Assembly: GCA_017463125.1 (NCBI GenBank)
Contig: JAFTPV010000010.1
Coordinates: 1-35,516, forward strand
Direction: 5' to 3'
Source of the DNA: Clostridia bacterium
GTDB lineage: Bacteria > Bacillota > Clostridia > Oscillospirales > CAG-272
Length of the DNA stretch: 35,516 bases
How positions within the stretch are numbered: the stretch's first letter is position 1; the number at the start of each line of letters is the position of its first letter. This document shows, in pieces, positions 15,620 to 23,834 of this stretch. The position numbers and the translations under genes were made by a program. Below the pieces are notes generated by a model. The model was not told the DNA's origin. It made no database searches and saw only the letters and a list, made by a program, of their open reading frames with translations.

Positions 15620-16204
15620 TTAAATTTTCAGAGCTACGGCGTCAAGCTCGGATAAATCAGCCTCGTTATGAGTGACTAAAATAACCAGGCGTCTTTTGCT
15701 CTCTTCTTTGATTATTTCTTTTACAATAGAGGCGTTTTCGGCGTCTAGCTCCTTTGTCGGCTCGTCGAGAAGCAGTATTGGAGCATCTCTCAAAAACGCG
15801 CGCGCTAGCGTCACTCTTTGGCGCATACCACCCGACAGCTCCTCGGGGAAAAGATGTGTATCTTCCTCACTGAAGCCGAGCCTCAAAAGCATATTCGTTG
15901 CTTTCTTTACAGCCGCATCGTCTGGCTTATCGTGATTTGCAAAAATTACGTTATCGATAGTAGTAAGGGTTGGTAAGAGTCTTGGCTCTTGGAAGGCGTA
16001 AGAAACGTTTTTTATTCCTCCGCCGACGATCTCGCCCTCAAAATCATTATCCAGCCCCGAAATCAAACGCAACAGAGTAGTTTTACCCTTGCCGCTCTCA
16101 CCGCAGATAGCGTAAATTCCCGTATCGGAAAATTCATAGGAAAGAGAGGAAAATATCCTTTTTTCATCAAAGGATTTACTTACGTTTTTCAGTATCAGTG
16201 CCAT
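15620..16204 (-). CDS. ABC importer ATP-binding protein (SsuB/TauB/ThiZ type)
   Basis: This 194-residue ATPase has Walker A GESGKGKTT, Q-loop FQEPRLLPTLTTIDNV, signature LSGGMRQRV, Walker B ILLLDEP and switch His in VTHNEAD. The QEPRLLPW-like Q-loop is typical of nitrate/sulfonate/taurine and thiamine-precursor importers. ATG 16204 is chosen because GGAGGGGG lies about ten bases upstream and the protein then begins MALILKNVSKSF; the frame is open further back. It overlaps the permease gene by 29 bases, indicating coupled translation. At 194 residues it is shorter than the usual 240-260, missing the C-terminal end. Confidence 0.88.
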   Translation of the reverse strand: MALILKNVSKSFDEKRIFSSLSYEFSDTGIYAICGESGKGKTTLLRLISGLDNDFEGEIVGGGIKNVSYAFQEPRLLPTLTTIDNVIFANHDKPDDAAVKKATNMLLRLGFSEEDTHLFPEELSGGMRQRVTLARAFLRDAPILLLDEPTKELDAENASIVKEIIKEESKRRLVILVTHNEADLSELDAVALKI

Positions 16205-16967
16205 AGAATGCGTACCCCCTCCTTTTCTTCGTAAGCGCTGCAAGAGCAAGCCTTGCAAGGCGCTCAAACGCAATGCTGAAAATTATGACGACAAGCGTCC
16301 AGGCAAAAACCTCGGCAGTAAGAAGATTATATTTTGCATCGTTGATATACTGTCCTATCGAGTTTTTTGTATAAGCTATTATTTCTGCGGCAATCTCGGA
16401 TTTCCAAGCAAGGCCGACGGATGTAATAAGAGCGGGTATAAAGAATTTAAGAAGCGTGGGGAGAGTTAGGAGCCTGAATTTTTTTAACCTCGAGAATTCG
16501 TAGGCACGGCACATCTCCTCCGTGTCCTTATCAATTGAACTGTAAGCGTCAAGAACGTTTTGCCATATTATCGGCATAACCATCAGTACCGCAACGACGA
16601 TAGCGATAGCGTCACCTGAGAGTAGTATCCAGAAAACAACGATAAAGGACGCAACGGGCGTTGCCTTGATTACCGAGATAATCGGAGATAGGAGAATACG
16701 GACAAATTTTACGTGATGGGATAGTATTGCGAGTCCCACACCGAGAAATACGCCTATAAGAAGCCCAAAGATAACTCTAAAAACCGTATAAAGCGCCACT
16801 CTGTAAAATTCGGGGGAGGTTATTAAGCGCGAGAGTGCTGAAAGCGTATCCGAAACGCTCGGTAAAAAGTAGGGTCGGTCCATAAGCATGGCGCATATCT
16901 GCCAAGCGGAAACCCAAAAAACTATCGAAATTAAGGATAAGAATAAAGCCTTAAGCTTATTTTTCAT
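16176..16967 (-). CDS. ABC importer permease (SsuC/TauC/ThiX type)
   Basis: This 263-residue protein has about six membrane segments and the BPD_transp_1 fold. The EAA-loop region AYEFSRLKKFRLLTLPTLLKFFIPALITS, followed by GLAWKSEIAAEII, identifies the nitrate/sulfonate/taurine permease group. Start ATG 16967 overlaps the end of the binding-protein gene by 11 bases; ATG 16979 is an in-frame alternative. It forms the membrane channel for the partner ATPase and lipoprotein encoded on either side. The substrate is not decidable from sequence. Confidence 0.88.
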   Translation of the reverse strand: MKNKLKALFLSLISIVFWVSAWQICAMLMDRPYFLPSVSDTLSALSRLITSPEFYRVALYTVFRVIFGLLIGVFLGVGLAILSHHVKFVRILLSPIISVIKATPVASFIVVFWILLSGDAIAIVVAVLMVMPIIWQNVLDAYSSIDKDTEEMCRAYEFSRLKKFRLLTLPTLLKFFIPALITSVGLAWKSEIAAEIIAYTKNSIGQYINDAKYNLLTAEVFAWTLVVIIFSIAFERLARLALAALTKKRRGYAFYGTDTEKRK

Positions 16968-17970
16968 AATAGAACGCATCGTCGGGCGAGGGAAGCGCAA
17001 GCTCTGTGTAGAAGGTCTTAAGAGTGCTCTTCATTTCAGCGCCGTCAATGTATGAAATAGCGTCACCAAGGTTTGAAAGCGCCGATTTTGCAGCAGGCTC
17101 AGCCGCCATAATACCTGCGTCCGCAATGTATTTTGCCGACGTGTTAAGATTATCAAGGTTTCCTATAAAATTAACAGAGGCTTCGTATTCTGTGAGGAAT
17201 GCTGCAAGCTCGTCGGGGTTCTCGTCAATGAATTTCTGAGTCGTTACGATGCAACCCATAGCAATGGGAGGGTTACCCTCTATGCTCTCGTATGCTTCAC
17301 CGAGATCGATATCCACGCTATAAGAAATTTCATCAGCCTTGCCGGCCTTGTTTATAGCAAGCTTTGCCGCAGTGATAAGAGGCTCGGGAATTACGGCAAA
17401 GGGAAGCGTGCCGTTTATTACTTGCGCCTGAACGTCTGCGGGCTTTACCATCTCCTTCGTGCCGTCGGGGGTAGTTGTTGAAACAGTGATGTCAAGTCCG
17501 AGCTTTGATATAATGTACTCGAGGATTATCTTTGGCGTACCGTTCTTGCAGGTGTAGATCGTCTTGCCCTCAAGTTCTGAAAGAGAGGCTACGTTATTGT
17601 CCTTATCGGAAATAAGGAAAAGTGAGTTGAGGCAGTTTATAGCTAAAACTCGAATAGAAGAATCAACAGTTTTGTAATACGCGGCCGCCTCGTTTGTTGG
17701 CAGGCAGATTACGTCAACCTCGCCTTTTGTGAGATCAGCCTTTGCGTCGGCGGTATCAGCGTAAGCGGTGAAGGCGTACTTGTCGTTCCCCTCCTTGCCA
17801 CCGTTGTCGTTGATGAGCTTTGCCATGCCCATACCGGTTGGCCCGGACATAAATCCGACGTTAATCTTTGTCGGCGTGCTGTCGCCGTTATCTCCGCCAC
17901 CGTTGTCACAGGCGGCAAAGGCAAAGATAGACATTGTGATAAGTAAGAGTGTTGCGATGATTTTTTTCAT
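16957..17970 (-). CDS. ABC importer substrate-binding lipoprotein (NMT1/SsuA-like)
   Basis: This 337-residue protein begins with a lipoprotein signal peptide whose lipobox is FAAC with Cys21, followed by a Gly/Asp/Asn-rich linker (DNGGGDNGDSTPTK). The body has the two-lobed periplasmic-binding layout of NMT1/SsuA proteins: KINVGFMSGPTGMGMAKL at the start, DVICLPTNEAAAYYK and the hinge region KNGTPKIILEYIISKLGLD. Family substrates include sulfonates, nitrate, taurine and pyrimidine precursors. Its ATG overlaps the stop of the Crp/Fnr gene as ATGA, so the regulator and importer are one transcript. Confidence 0.87.
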   Translation of the reverse strand: MKKIIATLLLITMSIFAFAACDNGGGDNGDSTPTKINVGFMSGPTGMGMAKLINDNGGKEGNDKYAFTAYADTADAKADLTKGEVDVICLPTNEAAAYYKTVDSSIRVLAINCLNSLFLISDKDNNVASLSELEGKTIYTCKNGTPKIILEYIISKLGLDITVSTTTPDGTKEMVKPADVQAQVINGTLPFAVIPEPLITAAKLAINKAGKADEISYSVDIDLGEAYESIEGNPPIAMGCIVTTQKFIDENPDELAAFLTEYEASVNFIGNLDNLNTSAKYIADAGIMAAEPAAKSALSNLGDAISYIDGAEMKSTLKTFYTELALPSPDDAFYYEK

Positions 17971-18635
17971 TTTGAAAATTCCTCCAGCCCTTCCGGGTCT
18001 TTTATAAAAATTTTTTTATTATCGTAAGTAATAAGTCCCGCGCCGACGAGTGAATCTATGGCACGGTAAACCGATGCGCGCCCTGCGCTTATCTTCTCGG
18101 CGCACCGCAGGCAGTTTAAGGGAAATTCCACCCCGTACTTTTCATACTCGTAGAGCAAAAATGCACCAAGCTTTCTTTCTACAGTTCCTTGCGAGAATGT
18201 GTCAAGCTTTCTGTTGAGGAAGAGGATTTTACGCGATAAAAACTCTATTACGTTCATTGAGATTTCGGGGTGCGCTTTTATCATTGAAAAAATGCTTTCT
18301 TTCTCGAAAAACAATACTGCCGTGTTTTTTTTTGCGTAAATCTCGGTTGGAAAGCTTTCCTCCTCGGTGAATACTGCCATAACTCCGAAGCTGTCGTATT
18401 GGGTTAGGGTGTTGAATATAACGTTTTTTGAGTCGGCAGAGCTGCGTCTAACCTCACATTCACCCGAGAGCACAAAGCCAACCATTCTATAAAACTCGTG
18501 CGGGGAAAAAATGCACTCGCCTTTTTTATACTCAAGTATCCTCGGTTGATTCTCGCTGACGATAGCCTCTGCTTGCTCGCGGTTCATACCGGAAAACAGA
18601 AACAACCTTGTAAAATCGTATGCGTCCTTTTTCAT
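17967..18635 (-). CDS. Crp/Fnr-family transcriptional regulator
   Basis: This 222-residue protein has an N-terminal cyclic-nucleotide-binding-like beta roll (about 20-130, with GECIFSPHEFYRMVGFVLSGECEV), the long dimerisation helix, and a C-terminal Crp-type winged helix (ISAGRASVYRAIDSLVGAGLI as recognition region). ATG 18635 has AGGAG upstream; an in-frame start at 18677 lacks one. It heads the operon for an ABC importer and probably responds to the imported compound or to redox state. A CxxC (NCLRC) lies just before the DNA-binding domain, but the four-Cys pattern of FNR is not evident. A 16-base palindrome sits at its expected transcription start. Confidence 0.9.
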   Translation of the reverse strand: MKKDAYDFTRLFLFSGMNREQAEAIVSENQPRILEYKKGECIFSPHEFYRMVGFVLSGECEVRRSSADSKNVIFNTLTQYDSFGVMAVFTEEESFPTEIYAKKNTAVLFFEKESIFSMIKAHPEISMNVIEFLSRKILFLNRKLDTFSQGTVERKLGAFLLYEYEKYGVEFPLNCLRCAEKISAGRASVYRAIDSLVGAGLITYDNKKIFIKDPEGLEEFSK

Positions 18636-18650
18636 TTTTTCTCCTAAAAG

Positions 18651-18666
18651 TGTATCATCTGATACA
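18651..18666. promoter_or_regulatory. Palindromic operator at the start of the Crp/ABC operon
   Basis: TGTATCATCTGATACA has perfect 7-base arms around a 2-base centre, a size suited to a Crp/Fnr dimer. It covers the predicted transcription start, immediately after the -10 box, which is a repressor position. Binding by the adjacent regulator is inferred. Confidence 0.7.
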
Positions 18667-18667
18667 G

Positions 18668-18696
18668 ATTTTATCATATTTCTTCCTATTTGTCAA
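18668..18696 (-). promoter_or_regulatory. Sigma-A promoter of the Crp/ABC importer operon
   Basis: On the minus strand TTGACA (18696-18691), a 17-base spacer and TAAAAT (18673-18668). Confidence 0.88.
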
Positions 18697-18749
18697 TAGT
18701 AGGAGCATATTTTTTTCTCCTTACCTTGAATATTTTATACGAAAGGTAC

Positions 18750-18778
18750 TTGAAATTCGTAAAAGTATGTGCTATACT
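18750..18778 (+). promoter_or_regulatory. Sigma-A promoter of the cdaA operon
   Basis: TTGAAA (18750-18755), a 17-base spacer and TATACT (18773-18778), 64 bases before the cdaA ATG and divergent from the Crp promoter. Confidence 0.82.
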
Positions 18779-18842
18779 ATAATAGTATTATTATTTACGC
18801 GCGACCATCGCACGCAATTTAACAAATAGAAAGGAAATTTCT

Positions 18843-19697
18843 ATGTACGGTTTACTCAGCGCCGAAACGAAAAGCTTTGCCGAAGCCTTGGCATCGTTTT
18901 TTGATTTTGCAAAGGGTGCATTTTCAGAGCATTTTACCATCGCAGACGCGGTTGACATAATTTTATTGACTATACTTTTCGGTTGCGTTTTCAAGTTCGT
19001 TATTAATAAAAAGGCGGGGGCGCTAATTTTCGGTATCCTCGTATGCCTTGTATTTTACGCTCTTGCCTCTTTTTTCAATCTTACGGGAATCAGGTATATT
19101 CTCTCGGGAGTATTCCAGATAGGTGCGCTGGCGTTGGTTATCATATTCCAGCCGGAGATAAGAGAGCTGCTTGAGAAGCTCGGGGCGGGCTCGCTTAACG
19201 GTATCCGTAATTTCGGCGATTCCTCTCACGGAAACAAGATTAAATATAAGAATATCGACTCGATCTGCAAGGCTGTTCATATTCTCTCCATGCAGAAAAC
19301 GGGCGCGCTTATTGCAATAACGAAGAACACAAGCCTTGACGATATTATACATACCGGCACGCTTATCAACGCGGATATAAGCGACACCCTTATCAGAAAC
19401 CTCTTTTACGATAAATCACCTCTGCACGACGGAGCGGTTATAATAGATAACGGCAGGATTGCCTCTGCTGCTTGTATCCTTCCTTTAACAAAAAGAACGA
19501 CCTTTGATTTTGAAATAGGAACACGTCACAGGGCAGCCATCGGACTTTCCGAGTCTAGCGACGCTATCGTTATCGTCGTTTCGGAGGAAACGGGCATTAT
19601 CTCGGTTGCCAAGGACTCAATTCTCACGCGTGAGTTCACCAACGAGTCGCTGCGACAGCTTCTTATCAAGGAGCTTATCAGGGAAGAGCGTCACTGA
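18843..19697 (+). CDS. cdaA: Diadenylate cyclase CdaA
   Basis: This 284-residue protein makes c-di-AMP from two ATP. Residues about 35-105 hold three membrane helices, followed by the DAC domain with DGA (196-198, in SPLHDGAVII) and RHR (228-230, in GTRHRAAIGLSE), the two catalytic motifs. c-di-AMP controls potassium and osmolyte balance and cell-wall homeostasis. The hydrophilic N-terminal stretch of about 30 residues before the first helix is longer than usual. GAAAGGAA precedes the ATG. In most Firmicutes cdaA is followed by the regulator cdaR and glmM; here only a very short membrane protein follows. Confidence 0.95.
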   Translation: MYGLLSAETKSFAEALASFFDFAKGAFSEHFTIADAVDIILLTILFGCVFKFVINKKAGALIFGILVCLVFYALASFFNLTGIRYILSGVFQIGALALVIIFQPEIRELLEKLGAGSLNGIRNFGDSSHGNKIKYKNIDSICKAVHILSMQKTGALIAITKNTSLDDIIHTGTLINADISDTLIRNLFYDKSPLHDGAVIIDNGRIASAACILPLTKRTTFDFEIGTRHRAAIGLSESSDAIVIVVSEETGIISVAKDSILTREFTNESLRQLLIKELIREERH

Positions 19698-19753
19698 CGC
19701 TGAATTACAGTTACAAATCCCATACCGTGCCTTTAGGGCAGAATGGAGCTTAA

Positions 19754-19912
19754 ATGAAGAATAAATTTTCAGGTAAAAAAATCGGCGCGGTGCTTTCGCT
19801 TTTAGCATCGGTTGCGGTAGCCGTCCTGTTTTGGCTTTTCGTTAAATACAGCGAGTCGGGCGGTGCCCCCCTCTTTGCAGCAATGCCGGATCTGTTTGGT
19901 ACTCTGCTATGA
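19754..19912 (+). CDS. 52-residue single-span membrane protein resembling the CdaR (YbbR) anchor
   Basis: The product is 52 residues: a basic N-terminus (MKNKFSGKKIG), one hydrophobic helix (about 11-30, ending in LFWLFVKY) and a short hydrophobic tail. The helix with an aromatic end resembles the N-terminal anchor of CdaR/YbbR (the LLSLLLAIILWFYV type), the normal neighbour of CdaA, but no YbbR domain follows. GGAG lies five bases before the ATG and the stop overlaps the next start as ATGA, so it is probably translated. It could be a reduced CdaR, a remnant, or an unrelated small protein. I do not recognise a characterised family. Confidence 0.65.
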   Translation: MKNKFSGKKIGAVLSLLASVAVAVLFWLFVKYSESGGAPLFAAMPDLFGTLL

Positions 19913-21525
19913 GCAAGGATACCCGCATTATTATCGTTAATAATGTAAAATTGCCGATAAACGCCTCTCATAAAGAGGCGTTTATCGTTGCAAGACGAAG
20001 GCTGTCTTCGCTCGGCGTCAAGGTGCAGAATTCCGATTGCTATATATATAGAAAAAGCGTTGACGCAAGACGAAAAACGGAGATAAGCTTCGTTTATTCG
20101 GTAGCCTGTAAATCCGAGGCTGATATAAATGACGAGCGTCTTTCAAAAAACGGTATGGCACGTCTTTTACCCGGTGAGCTTACACCGATAATATCCGGGA
20201 ACGTGACATCTGCCCCGCCCGTTGTCGTCGGCACAGGTCCTGCGGGATTGTTTGCCGCCCTTCTTCTTGCAGAGCACGGTTACGCCCCGATAGTCCTTGA
20301 GAGAGGTGGCTCGGTTAAGGAAAGACACGAGGCAGTAAGACGCCTTCGTGAATTCAAAATACTTGACCCAAACACTAATATTCAGTTCGGCGCAGGGGGT
20401 GCCGGCACATTTTCTGACGGAAAGCTTGTCACACGGGTAAACGACCCGCTTTTATCCTACGTTCTTTCTCGATTCGTGGAGTTTGGCGCTCCCGAGGATA
20501 TAAAATTTATTGCGAAGCCGCATATAGGAACGGATATACTGTCCGTTATCGTTGACAGGATGCTCTTGCATATTGAGTCGCTCGGCGGCAAAGTTTTATA
20601 TAATACTAAATTTCTCTCCGTATGCTCCGATGGCGGCGTAGTCAAAGGAGTTGTTACGGACAAGGGTGAGATTGATTGCTCGTCTGTTATACTCGCAATA
20701 GGACATAGCGCAAGAGATACCTACGAATATTTGATAAATGCCGGCTTTGCCGTTGAGCCGAAGCCGTTCTCCGTAGGTATGAGAATAGAGCATCGCACCG
20801 AGGATATTGACCGTGCTATGTACGGTAGCTTTGCAGGCGACCCAAGACTTTCTCATGCCGAGTACGCGCTTTCTCATAACACGAAGGAGCGCGGTGTCTA
20901 CACGTTCTGTATGTGTCCCGGGGGCGAGGTGGTTGCCGCTACGAGCGAGGAGGGCGGCGTTGTCGTGAACGGAATGAGCGAGAACGCAAGAAGCGGAGTT
21001 AATTCAAATTCAGCCGTCGTATGCTCGGTGTTCCGTGAGGATTACGGCAATACGCCGATCTCTGCAATAGAATTTCAAAGAAAGATTGAGCGCGCGGCAT
21101 TTACGGCAGGCGGCTCTGACTATTCGGCGCCGATTATCACGGTTTCCGATTTTTTAGACGGCACGCTTAGGCGCGAGCCGAAGAGAATTATTCCTACGTA
21201 TATGAACGGTAACGGCGTAAGGCTCGCAAGACCCGAGAGCTATCTTCCTGAGTTTACCGTAAACGCAATAAAAGGCGCGCTTTCCGTCTTTGATAAAAAA
21301 ATAGAAGGCTTTGCGTCGGCTGACGCAGTCCTCACGGGCGCTGAAACAAGAACCAGCGCGCCTATAAGAATTTTACGCAACCCCGAAACTCATCTCGCAG
21401 TGGGCTTTAAGAATTTTTATCCGGCAGGCGAGGGGGCAGGATACGCAGGGGGAATAAGCAGTGCCGCACTAGACGGCATCAAGGTTGCTCTTTCACTTAT
21501 GAAGGAGATCGGGCCGTTAAAGTAA
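19909..21525 (+). CDS. FAD-dependent oxidoreductase of the COG2509 family
   Basis: The 538-residue protein has an N-terminal domain of about 95 residues (INASHKEAFIVARRRLSSLG) typical of COG2509, then an FAD Rossmann motif VVVGTGPAGLFAALLLAEHG (residues 105-124), RGGSVKERHEAV, NIQFGAGGAGTFSDGKL and the C-terminal PAGEGAGYAGGISSAALDG. The reaction is unknown for the family; it is common near glmM and cdaA in Clostridia, as far as I recall. The ATG overlaps the preceding mini-gene stop by four bases. A GCCGTTA/TAACGGC hairpin spans its stop codon without a T run. Confidence 0.88.
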   Translation: MSKDTRIIIVNNVKLPINASHKEAFIVARRRLSSLGVKVQNSDCYIYRKSVDARRKTEISFVYSVACKSEADINDERLSKNGMARLLPGELTPIISGNVTSAPPVVVGTGPAGLFAALLLAEHGYAPIVLERGGSVKERHEAVRRLREFKILDPNTNIQFGAGGAGTFSDGKLVTRVNDPLLSYVLSRFVEFGAPEDIKFIAKPHIGTDILSVIVDRMLLHIESLGGKVLYNTKFLSVCSDGGVVKGVVTDKGEIDCSSVILAIGHSARDTYEYLINAGFAVEPKPFSVGMRIEHRTEDIDRAMYGSFAGDPRLSHAEYALSHNTKERGVYTFCMCPGGEVVAATSEEGGVVVNGMSENARSGVNSNSAVVCSVFREDYGNTPISAIEFQRKIERAAFTAGGSDYSAPIITVSDFLDGTLRREPKRIIPTYMNGNGVRLARPESYLPEFTVNAIKGALSVFDKKIEGFASADAVLTGAETRTSAPIRILRNPETHLAVGFKNFYPAGEGAGYAGGISSAALDGIKVALSLMKEIGPLK

Positions 21526-21603
21526 CGGCAACGGCGCCGGAGTGGTAAAAAACGACGGCGCCCTAAGGTTGATAAAAATATGGAAGGCGGGAGAAATCCC
21601 ACT
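21513..21603 (+). other. Intergenic segment with several short inverted repeats before recJ
   Basis: GCCGTTA (21513-21519) pairs with TAACGGC (21523-21529). GGCGCC occurs at 21533 and 21557. GGGA-GAAA-TCCC forms a small hairpin with a GNRA-type loop at 21589-21600, and AGTGG (21541-21545) can pair with CCACT (21599-21603) around it. No T run is present, so it is not a normal terminator; a structured leader is possible. Confidence 0.35.
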
Positions 21604-21616
21604 ACGGTTAAAATAA

Positions 21617-23812
21617 ATGATAAACATCACTGAAAATAAGGAGAAGCACTGGATAATCAAATCCGAGGGCGACGTCGGAACTAGCAACGCCGTTTCCAAA
21701 ATTGCCTTTGAACTTGGGATAAATCCGATAATCGCAAGACTCCTTTACAACAGAGGCTACACCACGCCGGACGCGGCTAAATCCTTTATCTATATGGAGA
21801 GTGAGATGCTTCACAATCCGTTTATGATGAAGGATATGCAGCTTGGTGTTGACAGAATAAGGCGGGCTGTCGAGGGGGGCGAAAAAATAACTGTTTACGG
21901 AGATTATGACGTTGACGGAGTTACCTCGGTTTGTACCCTTTACCTTTACTTAAAGTCGCTCGGCGCGGATATTAATTATTATATCCCCAACAGAGCAGGC
22001 GAGGGATACGGTGTATCGAGCGCGGCAATAGACGCCATAGCCGAGGACGGCACGACATTGATTATCACGGTTGATACCGGTATTACGGCAAACGCCGAGG
22101 TGGATTACGCAAAGGGGGTCGGTGTTGATTTTGTTATAACCGATCACCACGAGTGCAGGGACGATATTCCAAACGCTGCGGCAGTTATAAATCCGCATAG
22201 ACCCGACTGTCCCTATCCTTTTAAGGAGCTTGCGGGTGTCGGCGTAGTATTCAAGCTTATATGCGCTTACGAGGAGTCTGCGTTTTCAAAAAACAGACGC
22301 GCTGCTGCCGAGAAGATATTCTCGGAGTATTCCGACCTTGTTGCAATAGGTACTATAGCTGACGTTATGCCGATAAAGGATGAGAACCGTATTATTGTCA
22401 GGTACGGTCTTAATATGATTGAAAATACGCGCAGACTAGGTCTTGGCGCACTTATTGACGCGACCCAGGCTCGCGCCGACGGCCAAAAGACTCATCATAA
22501 AAAGAAAAAAGTTAAGATAACGTCGGGATTCATCGGTTACACGATAGCTCCAAGAATAAACGCGGCAGGAAGGATAAGAACGGCCTCTATGGCGGTTGAG
22601 CTTTTCCTTACCGATGACGCACGCAAGGCGGCGGAGATTGCAGACGAGCTTTGCAGAACTAACAGAGAGCGTCAGGCTGAGGAAAACAAGATAATGAAGG
22701 AAGCTCATAAGATGATAGAGAGCTACGACATTGAGAAAAATCCCGTAATAGTCCTAGATGCTGATAATTGGCATCACGGCGTTATCGGAATTGTTTCCTC
22801 AAGAATTACCGAGAAATATTTTCGTCCCTCAATTCTTGTTTCCTTTGAGGGAAACGAGGGCACGTCAGTATCGGACGAGGACGTCGGAAAGGGCTCGGGA
22901 CGCAGCATAAAGGGGATGAACCTCGTTGACGCACTCTATCATTGCAGTGAGCATCTCGTTAAGTTTGGTGGTCACGAGCTTGCGGCAGGTCTTTCGGTAA
23001 CGCGCGCATCTCTTCCGAAATTCCGCGAGATGATTAATAAATACGCAAGAGAAAAGCTCTCTGATAGTGATATGGTACCGACAGTCGAGGCTGATTACGA
23101 GATAGCCTTTTCAGATATAAATCTGGCTTTGGCAAAGGGGATACAGATGCTCGAGCCGTACGGAGTCGGAAATCCCGTTCCCGTCTTGGTTTTACGCGGC
23201 GTTTCTCTGCTTGAGTTGTCCGGTATCAGTGACGGCAAGCACACGAAGCTCGTCGTTGGCGATGGACGCCACAGCGTATCCGCAATGTATTTTTCCAATT
23301 CACCAGAATCGCTCGATCTCTATGTAGGCGATAAAATCGATGTTCTCTTTAACCTTGATATAAACGAATGGGGTGACAGAGAATCGGTTCAGCTGATCGT
23401 CAGGGACGTTAAGCCCGCGAAATCACAGGAGGAGATCTTTGCCGCAGAGCGTAAGAGATTTGATGAGATTCGTGGCGGTGCGCGCTTTACCGAGAGTGAA
23501 GGGATTATTCCGACCAGAGATGATTTTGCCGCCGTTTATAAATTTATGCTTGCCCAACAGCGAGCAGGCCACACGACCCTATCTCACAGAGATATTACCT
23601 CGCGTTTTACCGGTGAGGCTGACACGCGAGTGATAGGCTACGCAAAGCTGAAGGTTATCATTATGGTATTTAAGGAGCTTAATCTCGTGTCGATAGAAGA
23701 GGAGTCTGACGAGGTATACAGCTTCGACATACATTACACCTCGTCCAAAACCGAGCTTGAAAAATCAACGCTTCTGCGCAGACTTCGCCAGCAGCTCATA
23801 CGACAGGCTTAA
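21617..23812 (+). CDS. recJ: Single-stranded-DNA-specific exonuclease RecJ
   Basis: The 731-residue DHH-family 5'-3' exonuclease works in recombination and mismatch repair. Motifs are YGDYDVDG (94-101, metal-binding Asp96, 98 and 100), VDTGI, ITDHHE (DHH at 176-178), INPHRPDCPYP, and DHHA1 with GSGRSIKGMNLVDAL and FGGHELAAGLS. The OB domain follows. After residue about 600 comes an extra helical, winged-helix-like region ending LRRLRQQLIRQA, as in Firmicutes RecJ. A Lys/His-rich insert (THHKKKKVK) sits near residue 292. The start at 21617 lacks a good ribosome site, so the N-terminus is uncertain. Confidence 0.93.
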   Translation: MINITENKEKHWIIKSEGDVGTSNAVSKIAFELGINPIIARLLYNRGYTTPDAAKSFIYMESEMLHNPFMMKDMQLGVDRIRRAVEGGEKITVYGDYDVDGVTSVCTLYLYLKSLGADINYYIPNRAGEGYGVSSAAIDAIAEDGTTLIITVDTGITANAEVDYAKGVGVDFVITDHHECRDDIPNAAAVINPHRPDCPYPFKELAGVGVVFKLICAYEESAFSKNRRAAAEKIFSEYSDLVAIGTIADVMPIKDENRIIVRYGLNMIENTRRLGLGALIDATQARADGQKTHHKKKKVKITSGFIGYTIAPRINAAGRIRTASMAVELFLTDDARKAAEIADELCRTNRERQAEENKIMKEAHKMIESYDIEKNPVIVLDADNWHHGVIGIVSSRITEKYFRPSILVSFEGNEGTSVSDEDVGKGSGRSIKGMNLVDALYHCSEHLVKFGGHELAAGLSVTRASLPKFREMINKYAREKLSDSDMVPTVEADYEIAFSDINLALAKGIQMLEPYGVGNPVPVLVLRGVSLLELSGISDGKHTKLVVGDGRHSVSAMYFSNSPESLDLYVGDKIDVLFNLDINEWGDRESVQLIVRDVKPAKSQEEIFAAERKRFDEIRGGARFTESEGIIPTRDDFAAVYKFMLAQQRAGHTTLSHRDITSRFTGEADTRVIGYAKLKVIIMVFKELNLVSIEEESDEVYSFDIHYTSSKTELEKSTLLRRLRQQLIRQA

Positions 23813-23834
23813 CACAATTTTTAGGTATTTTCTT

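Noticed and set aside
15620-18635. A thiamine- or sulfonate-specific importer assignment
   Set aside because: The family covers several substrates, and neither a riboswitch nor metabolic genes nearby decide between them.
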